A stretch of DNA of 64,000 bases from Burkholderia arboris. Its GTDB lineage: Bacteria; Pseudomonadota; Gammaproteobacteria; Burkholderiales; Burkholderiaceae. Both the position numbers and the translations under genes were made by a program. The notes under the pieces are model-generated. The model ran no database searches. It was given only the letters and a program-made list of their open reading frames with translations, and was not told the DNA's origin. Location of the stretch: contig NZ_CABVPX010000004.1 in the NCBI RefSeq assembly GCF_902499125.1, positions 278,521 through 342,520 on the forward strand. The letters are read 5' to 3'. This document shows, piece after piece, positions 17,264-24,055 of the stretch. Every line of letters starts with the position of its first letter. Position 1 is the first letter of the stretch.

Positions 17264-18286
17264 CTACGCGTCGAGCGCGAGCAGCGCGAACGTCGCGAGC
17301 CAGTGCTCGCCCATGTAGTCGCCGGCCACGTGCGCGAGCGCGCTCGCGAGGTGCCGGTCGGCCGCGTCGAGCAGCTTCGCGCGTCGTGCATCGCCTTCCG
17401 GCAGCGCGCCGGCCAGTGCGCGCTGGCACCACGCGCGGCTCAGGTTCAGCCCGTCGAGGTGCGCGATCTTGCCGTCGCTGCGATCGCTGACCGTCGCCGG
17501 TTCGAACAGCGTTGCCGGCTCGCCGCGCGCGAGGTCGGGCAGGAAGCGCGCGAACCAGCCGTCGAATTCGGCTGCCGGCAGCACGCGTCGCATCAGCTCG
17601 GCTTCCATCAGCGCGGGCGACAGGAATTCGTCGCCCGACGGCTCCCACGCCTGGCACGCGACGTCGTTCAGGTGCCAGCGCTTCGCGGTATCGACGATCA
17701 GCGCCGCGAGCCCGTCGCGCTGCGTATCGCGTGCGAAATCGAGCGTGAGCGCCAGCGCGAACGCGGTGTTGAAGTGCGTCCCTACGCGCAGCGGATACGT
17801 CGCTTTCGGCAGGAAGGTCTCGAAGCGCGACACGAACAGGTCGGTGAGCGGCGCCATCGTCTTCGCCCAGCGCGCGGCCTGCGGCAGCGCGCCCTTCAGC
17901 GCGAGCCGCTCGAGCTGCGCGGATAGCGCGAGCAGCCACGCCCAGCCGTATGGCCGCTCGAAGCCGCTGTTGTGCGGCAGCGCGAGATACGCGCGTTCGC
18001 CGGCGACGTTCGCGTCGGTGAAATGCGCATCGACGGTCGCGACGATGCGCTCGGCCTCCGGCAATGCCGGGTAGCGCTCGAGCACGCTCAGCACGAGCCA
18101 GTAGCCGTGCACGCACGAGTGCCAGTCGTAGCTGCCGTAGAAGATCGGGTGCAGCGCGCGCGGCCCCTGCACGTCGTGCGGCCCTTCGAGTGAATGCGTG
18201 AGCTTGTTCGGATATTCGCGGGTCAGGTGCGCGAGCGCGAGCGACGCGAATGTCGAGGCGAGTTCGGGGGTAAGTCGGTCGGTCAT
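17264..18286 (-). CDS. DUF2891 family protein
   Basis: A 340-residue soluble, helix-rich protein of the DUF2891 family, recognised from SYDWHSCVHGYWLVL (about residues 52-66), YGWAWLLALSAQL and the LPAAEFDGWFARFLPDL stretch. The family looks like an alpha/alpha toroid with no assigned activity. It is the last gene of an operon after DUF979 (12-bp gap), so it likely acts on or with the compound moved by the DUF969/DUF979 membrane pair. Start ATG 18286. Confidence 0.8.
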   Translation of the reverse strand: MTDRLTPELASTFASLALAHLTREYPNKLTHSLEGPHDVQGPRALHPIFYGSYDWHSCVHGYWLVLSVLERYPALPEAERIVATVDAHFTDANVAGERAYLALPHNSGFERPYGWAWLLALSAQLERLALKGALPQAARWAKTMAPLTDLFVSRFETFLPKATYPLRVGTHFNTAFALALTLDFARDTQRDGLAALIVDTAKRWHLNDVACQAWEPSGDEFLSPALMEAELMRRVLPAAEFDGWFARFLPDLARGEPATLFEPATVSDRSDGKIAHLDGLNLSRAWCQRALAGALPEGDARRAKLLDAADRHLASALAHVAGDYMGEHWLATFALLALDA

Positions 18287-18298
18287 GTGGGCATCTCG

Positions 18299-19249
18299 TC
18301 AGAAGCGGAATACGAACGCAAACATCAGCAGCGTGTTCACCGCGAGCAGCAGCACGGCTGTCGGCCACTGCGCCTTGATCACGCCGTTCTTGTCCTTCAG
18401 TTCGAGCAGCGCCGCCGGCACGATGTTGAAGTTCGCGGCCATCGGCGTCATCAGCGTACCGCAGAAGCCGCTCAGCATCCCGATCGCGCCGACGATCGCC
18501 GGGTTGCCGTGGAACTGGTGGACGATCAGCGGCAGGCCGATGCCAGCCGTCATCACGGGAAATGCGGCGAAGCCGTTGCCCATGATCATCGTGAACAGCG
18601 CCATGCCGATGGTGTACGCCGCCACCACCGCGAACGGCGAATCGATCGGCACCCATTCCCTCACGAGCCCCGACACCACGCCGCCGACGCCCGCGACCGC
18701 GAACAGCGCACCGAGCGCCGCGAGCATCTGCGGCAGGATCGCGGCCCAGCCGACCGCGTCCATCGTGTGGCGCGCTTCCTTCACCGCATGCACGGGCGAA
18801 TCGCGCAGCATCGCGAGCGCGACCACGAACGCGACGATCGTGCCGAGCACGAGCGAGATCAGCGTCACGCTCTTCGCTTCGACGAACGGGACGTGCTTGA
18901 GTGCGAACGTGCCGATCAGCGTGACGACCGGAATCAGCAGCGCGGGCAGGAACAGCCGGTTGCCGAAACGCTGCGCGAACGTCTCGCGCCGTGCGGCCGC
19001 CGCTTCACCGGCCTCGTCGGACTTGCCGCGCCCGAGCTTGCCGGAGCCGGCGATCACCGCCAGCGCGATCGCGAGGCAGCCCGTCACGAAATGCGGCAGC
19101 AGCGCGCCGAACAGGAACGTGACCGCATAGATCGCCCAGAACGCGAAATTGACGACCCGGCGCGGGTTCGTGCGGTCCGTCAGGTTGAAGCACGCGAACG
19201 CGGCGAACATCAGCCCCGCGAGCGTGTACAGCGATTCGAGGCCGATCAT
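18299..19249 (-). CDS. DUF979 family membrane protein (putative 5-oxoproline transporter subunit)
   Basis: A 316-residue protein with about eight to nine membrane helices. The start ATG at 19249 overlaps the DUF969 stop as ATGA, so the two are translationally coupled. DUF969 and DUF979 proteins always occur as pairs and have been proposed in comparative genomics to form a 5-oxoproline (pyroglutamate) transporter, since they cluster with pyroglutamyl peptidase and 5-oxoprolinase genes. Neither of those enzymes is in this window. Function here is by family only. Confidence 0.8.
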   Translation of the reverse strand: MIGLESLYTLAGLMFAAFACFNLTDRTNPRRVVNFAFWAIYAVTFLFGALLPHFVTGCLAIALAVIAGSGKLGRGKSDEAGEAAAARRETFAQRFGNRLFLPALLIPVVTLIGTFALKHVPFVEAKSVTLISLVLGTIVAFVVALAMLRDSPVHAVKEARHTMDAVGWAAILPQMLAALGALFAVAGVGGVVSGLVREWVPIDSPFAVVAAYTIGMALFTMIMGNGFAAFPVMTAGIGLPLIVHQFHGNPAIVGAIGMLSGFCGTLMTPMAANFNIVPAALLELKDKNGVIKAQWPTAVLLLAVNTLLMFAFVFRF

Positions 19250-19935
19250 CGCGCGCCCCCCTGCTTCACCAGGCCGAAGCCGCGCGTCAGCCGGCGGTCG
19301 AGCAGCGCGAGGCGCGTGCAGTGGATCAGCAGCGCGGCGATCGCGGTCGGGATCGCCCACACCGACAGCTGCAGCGGCTCGATCGAGATCCCGTTCTGTT
19401 CGAGAAAACCCTTGATCAGCAGGATCGACTGGATCGCGATGAAGATGTCCTCGCCGAAGAACACGGCGACGTTGTCGACGCCCGACGCATGCGCGCGGAT
19501 CTGCTGGCGGACCGACTCCGGCAGCTCGCCGTGCCGGCTGACGGCCGCGGCTTCGGCCATCGGCGCGATCAGCGGCCGCACCATCTGCGCGTGGCCGCCG
19601 AGCGACGTCAGGCCGAGCGCGGCCGTGGCCTGGCGCAGCACGAAGTACAGCATCAGCACGCGGCCCGTGGTCGCCGCCTGCACGCGCGAGATCATCCGCT
19701 TCGCCTGCTCCTTGAGCCCGTTGCGCTCGAGCAGCGCGATCACCGGCAGCGTCAGCCAGATCAGCCCCATGTAGCGGTTTTCGGTGAATGCCTTGCCGAA
19801 CGCACTGACGATGTCGACAAGATTCAGCCCGCCCGCGAGCCCCGTCGCGAGCCCCGCGATCGTGACCACCAGCAGCGCATTGAAGCGCAGCGCGAAACCG
19901 ATCACGACGATCGGCACCCCAATCAGCACCAGCAT
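19246..19935 (-). CDS. DUF969 family membrane protein (putative 5-oxoproline transporter subunit)
   Basis: A 229-residue protein with about five to six membrane helices, the first gene of the DUF969-DUF979-DUF2891 operon. Start ATG 19935 follows AAGGAGGGGAA, a strong ribosome site. It has the family segment SLGGHAQMVRPLIAPMAEAAA near residues 110-130. Its promoter region contains the dyad TTTATCGATAAA (20027-20038). It is the obligate partner of the DUF979 subunit. Confidence 0.8.
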   Translation of the reverse strand: MLVLIGVPIVVIGFALRFNALLVVTIAGLATGLAGGLNLVDIVSAFGKAFTENRYMGLIWLTLPVIALLERNGLKEQAKRMISRVQAATTGRVLMLYFVLRQATAALGLTSLGGHAQMVRPLIAPMAEAAAVSRHGELPESVRQQIRAHASGVDNVAVFFGEDIFIAIQSILLIKGFLEQNGISIEPLQLSVWAIPTAIAALLIHCTRLALLDRRLTRGFGLVKQGGAR

Positions 19936-20271
19936 TTCCCCTCCTTGTGTCGGATGCGCGCCACCCAGGCAACGCGCTGCCGGCCCGGTTTCGACCGGGC
20001 TCGGACGGCGAAATCTAACACGAGACTTTATCGATAAAAAGTCGACAATTTGCCGGATCGGGTAAACGTTGAAGCGTGCAAGCACCGTGCCGGGGCCATG
20101 TGTCGGCCGTGTTTCATTGGACGAATCGATGGCGGGCCAGCCATCGCGGGCACGTTGGCCGCCGGTCGTGACACCGCGCAGCGGGGAAGCCTGCAACGGG
20201 CCGCCGCGCATGGCGGAGCCGGGGTGCGCCGACTACACTGGAAAGCATCGGCAACGGACGGGAGAGCCGCC
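19936..20271. promoter_or_regulatory. 336-bp divergent control region of the DUF969 operon
   Basis: The segment 20010-20055 is clearly more AT-rich than the surroundings and carries a perfect 12-bp palindrome, TTTATCGATAAA (20027-20038), flanked by GACTTT/AAAGTC arms, about 90 bp upstream of the DUF969 start. It is probably the operator and promoter of that operon. The remainder, up to the small gene at 20272, shows no coding frame that I can support. Confidence 0.5.
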
Positions 20272-20496
20272 ATGATTGACGTATTCCAGACCATCGGCAG
20301 CCGCGCGTTCTCCGCTCATCTGGCGAAGGACGGGATGGTGACGCTGATGGAACAACGCCATGAAGTCGACCGCGTGACGCTCGCGACCGCCTATGCCGCG
20401 CTCGTCGAGGAGGCCGAGCAGGAAGGCGACCTGCGCGACGCGACGGTCGAAGGGATGATGCGCGCGCTGATCCAGGGCTACGCGCGCAGCCATTGA
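20272..20496 (+). CDS. Small hypothetical protein, 74 residues
   Basis: A short soluble acidic protein (MIDVFQTIGSRAFSAHLAKDG...), mostly helical in composition, starting at ATG 20272 after GGGAGAGCCGCC. It has no known motif and its family is not recognised. It is convergent with the two-gene unit at 20545-21536. The good ribosome site and normal codon bias make it likely to be real. Confidence 0.6.
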   Translation: MIDVFQTIGSRAFSAHLAKDGMVTLMEQRHEVDRVTLATAYAALVEEAEQEGDLRDATVEGMMRALIQGYARSH

Positions 20497-20544
20497 CGAC
20501 GCGGCCGCGCAGCCGCTGCGCGGCCCGATGCCCGGTACGGCCCG

Positions 20545-20985
20545 CTACGCGGCCGGCGTGCCGGCGCCCATGCCGAACCACCGGCCCTCGCGCAGTTGCC
20601 GGTAATCGGCCTGCGTGAAGATCCTCAGCAGGTTCGCCACTGCGCCGTTGCTGGCGCGGTCGCATTCCGTCATGAAAGCTTCGACCTCGTCGCGGCCGGC
20701 AAACAGGATCGTGCTGAAGTAGCGTTCGCGCTGCGCGTCGGACAGGTTCGTCGCGCTCAGCTGGTACGGATGATGAAGCGCCGCGAACAGGAAGTAGTAG
20801 CGTTCGGCATCGTCGCTCAGCACGCGCAGCGCATCGGAATCGACCGGGAAATCGCGGTGGAACGATGCATGCCCGCTCTCGATGTCGATCCTGTACAGCA
20901 ACCGGCCGTCCCGCTCGATCACGATCGGCGCGTACGGGTCGCGGCTGAGCCGCAGGGTGTCGGGTGGCGTCATGGCGTCCGTCAT
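20545..20985 (-). CDS. Hypothetical cytoplasmic protein, 146 residues
   Basis: A soluble protein with no signal sequence. Its start ATG 20985 overlaps the stop of the upstream secreted-protein gene as ATGA, so the two are expressed together; an in-frame ATG at 20973 is an alternative. It contains a DALRVLSDDAERYYFLFAAL segment and a C-terminal FTQADYRQLREGRWFGMG. I do not recognise the family. Pairing a secreted with a cytosolic small protein could mean effector and partner, or only a conserved hypothetical operon. Confidence 0.6.
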   Translation of the reverse strand: MTDAMTPPDTLRLSRDPYAPIVIERDGRLLYRIDIESGHASFHRDFPVDSDALRVLSDDAERYYFLFAALHHPYQLSATNLSDAQRERYFSTILFAGRDEVEAFMTECDRASNGAVANLLRIFTQADYRQLREGRWFGMGAGTPAA

Positions 20986-21536
20986 TGCACGGTCAAATCC
21001 GCGCGCATCGCGTCGAATTCCGGCTTGTGCGCGTCGAAACCCGCGGCGGGCGCCGTATAGGACAGCCCGTACACGGTCGTCTCGCTCATCGTCGCGACGA
21101 GGATCTGCCGGATCGCCGTGCCGTCCGCACGATGCATGTCGCAGGTCGTCGCGAGCCCCGGGCGGCCGCCCAGCGGCGCCTGCCCGGCCGCCGTGCATTG
21201 CGTCGTCCAGCCGCGACTCCGGTAGCCGTCGACGATCACGTGCTGCATCGTGTCGAATTCGCGGTCGAGGCCGGCCGCACCGTGATCGGTCCGCACGATC
21301 TGCATCAACGAAATCATGGCCTCGGCCGCGCCCGTCGCGTCGCGCTTCAGCGCGACCGCATTCGAGCCGGGCAGCGTCTTGCCCGCGCGGGTCGTCAGCG
21401 CGGGGCCGGCCGCCACCTCCCAGCCCGACGGCCAGGGGACGGCGGCGGGCGTTTCCGCAACCGCCGCGGCGGACGCGATGCACAGCCACGCGGCCATTGC
21501 CCGCAAGGGCATTTGAAAACGTGATGTCTCGTTCAT
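20982..21536 (-). CDS. Secreted hypothetical protein (possibly DUF4946)
   Basis: A 184-residue protein with a Sec signal peptide (residues 1-28, MPLRAMAAWLCIASAAAVAETP), predicted cleavage after AVA. The mature part has two Cys (in TTQCTA and ATTCDM) spaced for a disulfide. Length and layout recall the DUF4946 family, but this is a weak match from memory. It is first of a two-gene unit with the cytoplasmic protein at 20545. The ribosome site is weak. Confidence 0.55.
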   Translation of the reverse strand: MNETSRFQMPLRAMAAWLCIASAAAVAETPAAVPWPSGWEVAAGPALTTRAGKTLPGSNAVALKRDATGAAEAMISLMQIVRTDHGAAGLDREFDTMQHVIVDGYRSRGWTTQCTAAGQAPLGGRPGLATTCDMHRADGTAIRQILVATMSETTVYGLSYTAPAAGFDAHKPEFDAMRADLTVQ

Positions 21537-21903
21537 GTCGTTCAGTGTGGTTCGCTCGACGGGGATTCCAGGCGCACGGCGCGCCATGATCGCACGGCAT
21601 GCCGGCGACGGGCCAGCGGCGACCGGCTGTCGCGAGGCGCCCGCGGCGCACCTGGCCCGCCCGAGATCCGTCGGCCGCCCGCGATATGCCGCACAGTCAT
21701 AGAGGAAACGCACTGAAACCGCACAATGCGCGAATTTTTCGATTGCCGCCGCCCGCGCCGCATGACAGCATGCGGGGCGTCGCCAACCCAAAAGAATGCC
21801 GTGCCGTCCGGCCGCCGAAGCCGCCCGGCGGCGCCGAACAGGCAAGCCCTCCCATGAACCCGGCCACCCTCCAACATTACGAACCGACCGGAGAATTCCG
21901 CTT
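21537..21903. other. 367-bp intergenic region upstream of wspF
   Basis: This is the divergent gap between the secreted-protein gene and wspF. No supported gene is present. A small perfect hairpin, CCGCATG-ACAG-CATGCGG, lies at 21758-21775, and AT-rich sequence around 21725-21745 may hold the wspF promoter. Nothing resembling wspE or any other wsp gene remains here, even as fragments. Confidence 0.4.
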
Positions 21904-22908
21904 GTGAACATCGGCATCGTCAACGACCTCCCGCTTGCCGTCGAGGCGATGCGCCGCGCGATCGCGCGACGGCCCGAGCACCGTGTGCTGTGGGTCGCGA
22001 CCGACGGCGCGCAGGCCGTCGAACTGTGCGCCACGCAGCCACCCGACATCGTGCTGATGGACCTGATCATGCCGAAATTCGACGGGATCGAAGCGACGCG
22101 GCGGATCATGCGCTCCGAACGACCGTGCGCAATCCTGATCGTGACGAGCTGCATCGGCGCGAACGCGTGGCGCGTGTTCGAAGCGATGGGCGCCGGTGCG
22201 CTCGACGCAGTCGATACGCCGCGGCTCGGCGACGGCGCGGCCGGCGACACGACGAAGCTGCTGCTCGCGAAGATCGACCAGATCGGCCGCCTGCTCGACG
22301 CGCCGGGCGGCGCGCGCATCGCCGGCACGGCCGCCCGCGCCGGCGGCGGCCCGCTGATCGCGATCGGCGCCTCGGCCGGCGGCCCCGGCGCGCTCGCGTC
22401 GATCCTCGGCGGCCTGCCGGCCGATTTCAATGCGCCGATCGTGATCGTGCAGCACGTCGACCGCGCCTTCGCCGAAGGCATGGCGCAATGGCTCGACGGT
22501 CAGACCCGGCTCGCCGTGCGCGTCGCACGCGAAGGCGACCGCCCGCAACCGGGCGTCGCGCTGCTCGCCGCGACCGACGATCACCTGCGCATCACGCGCG
22601 CCGGCACGCTCGAGTACACGCGCGAGCCGACCGCCACGCCGTATCGCCCGTCGGTCGACGTGTTCTTCAACAGCCTGACCGAGCACTGGCCCGGCCGCGT
22701 GATCGGCGTGCTGCTCACGGGGATGGGGCGCGACGGCGCAATCGGCCTGAAGGCGCTGCGGATGAAGGGCTACCATACGATCGCGCAGGACGAGGCGACG
22801 AGCGCCGTGTACGGGATGCCGAAGGCGGCCGCGACGCTCGGCGCGGCACGCGCGATCCTGCCGCTCGGACGCATCGCGGGCGAGCTGGCGGCGCTCACGC
22901 GGATCTGA
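21904..22908 (+). CDS. wspF: WspF: CheB-type methylesterase response regulator
   Basis: A 334-residue CheB-family protein. The receiver domain (residues 1-120) has phosphoacceptor Asp53 in VLMDLIMP; the methylesterase domain (about 150-330) has Ser157 (GASAGG), His184 (VQHVD) and Asp277 (GMGRDG). The opening VNIGIVNDLPLAVEAMRR and the gene order with wspR mark it as WspF, which demethylates the WspA surface sensor and damps WspR phosphorylation. Start GTG 21904 has GGAGAATT upstream. The usual partners wspA-E are absent from the flanks. Confidence 0.88.
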   Translation: MNIGIVNDLPLAVEAMRRAIARRPEHRVLWVATDGAQAVELCATQPPDIVLMDLIMPKFDGIEATRRIMRSERPCAILIVTSCIGANAWRVFEAMGAGALDAVDTPRLGDGAAGDTTKLLLAKIDQIGRLLDAPGGARIAGTAARAGGGPLIAIGASAGGPGALASILGGLPADFNAPIVIVQHVDRAFAEGMAQWLDGQTRLAVRVAREGDRPQPGVALLAATDDHLRITRAGTLEYTREPTATPYRPSVDVFFNSLTEHWPGRVIGVLLTGMGRDGAIGLKALRMKGYHTIAQDEATSAVYGMPKAAATLGAARAILPLGRIAGELAALTRI

Positions 22909-22975
22909 GCCCGACGATGAACACGCGCAACACCCATGCCGGCCCCTGCTACAACCGCAACAACCCGCATCGACC

Positions 22976-24040
22976 ATGACCATTGACCTGACTCGCCCGC
23001 CGGGCGGTCCGACCGCGCCGCACGCCGACGTGCCGGCGATGGTGCTGCTGGTCGACGACCAGACGATCGTCGCGGAAGCGATACGCCGCGCGCTCGTCGA
23101 CGAGGAAGGCATCGACTTCCACTACTGCCCGCGCTCGGACGACGCGATGGCCACCGCGATCGAGACGCGGCCGACCGTGATCCTGCAGGACCTCGTGATG
23201 CCCGGCACCGACGGGCTGAGCCTCGTGAAGGCGTACCGCGCGAACCCGGCGACGCGCGACGTGCCGATCATCGTGCTGTCGACGCAGGAAGAGCCGGTAA
23301 TCAAGAGCGCCGCGTTCGCGTCCGGCGCGAACGACTATCTGGTCAAGCTGCCCGACCGCATCGAGCTCGTCGCGCGCATCCGCTACCACTCGCGCTCGTA
23401 CATGAACCTGCTGCAGCGCGACGAAGCCTATCGCGCGCTGCGGCAGTCTCAGCAGCAACTGCTCGAGGCCAACCTCGAACTGCGGCGCCTCACGCACTCG
23501 GACGGCCTGACCGGGCTGTCGAACCGGCGCTATCTCGACGAATACCTGGCTGCCGAATGGCGGCGCGGCACGCGCGAGCGCAGCGAGCTGTCGCTGCTGA
23601 TGATCGATGTCGACAACTTCAAGCTCTACAACGACACGTACGGGCACGTGTCGGGCGACAGCGTGCTCAAGCAGATCGCCTCGACGATCGAGCGCTGCCT
23701 CGGGCAGTCGGGCGATCTCGCCGCGCGCTTCGGCGGCGAGGAATTCGCGGTCGTGATGCCGGCCACGTCGCCCGGCGCCGCGCGGCTGCTCGGCGAAAAG
23801 ATCCGGCTCGCGGTCGAGGCGCTGCGGCTGCGGCACGCGCATTCGTCGACCGGCAACACGGTGACGATCAGCATCGGCGGCGCGAGCATCGTGCCCGCGC
23901 CCGGCCTGCCGACGACCGTGCTGATCGAGGCGGCCGACCGCGCGCTCTATCGCGCGAAGCACGAAGGCAAAAACCGCGTCGAGATCGATGCGACACCGAC
24001 GCCGCCCGGCGGCGGGTTCGGCGCGCCGCGCGGCGAATGA
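22976..24040 (+). CDS. wspR: WspR: receiver-GGDEF diguanylate cyclase
   Basis: A 354-residue response regulator. The receiver domain (about residues 20-145) has phosphoacceptor Asp72 in LQDLVMPG and Lys124 in YLVKLPD. A coiled stretch (about 148-170, RQSQQQLLEANLELRRL) leads to a GGDEF domain with intact GGEEF at 253-257. It makes cyclic di-GMP when phosphorylated and clustered. The inhibitory site that normally reads RxxD is Q244-S-G-D247, so the allosteric Arg is missing. It lies 67 bp after wspF. Confidence 0.9.
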   Translation: MTIDLTRPPGGPTAPHADVPAMVLLVDDQTIVAEAIRRALVDEEGIDFHYCPRSDDAMATAIETRPTVILQDLVMPGTDGLSLVKAYRANPATRDVPIIVLSTQEEPVIKSAAFASGANDYLVKLPDRIELVARIRYHSRSYMNLLQRDEAYRALRQSQQQLLEANLELRRLTHSDGLTGLSNRRYLDEYLAAEWRRGTRERSELSLLMIDVDNFKLYNDTYGHVSGDSVLKQIASTIERCLGQSGDLAARFGGEEFAVVMPATSPGAARLLGEKIRLAVEALRLRHAHSSTGNTVTISIGGASIVPAPGLPTTVLIEAADRALYRAKHEGKNRVEIDATPTPPGGGFGAPRGE

Positions 24041-24055
24041 CCGTGCGCGCCGCGC

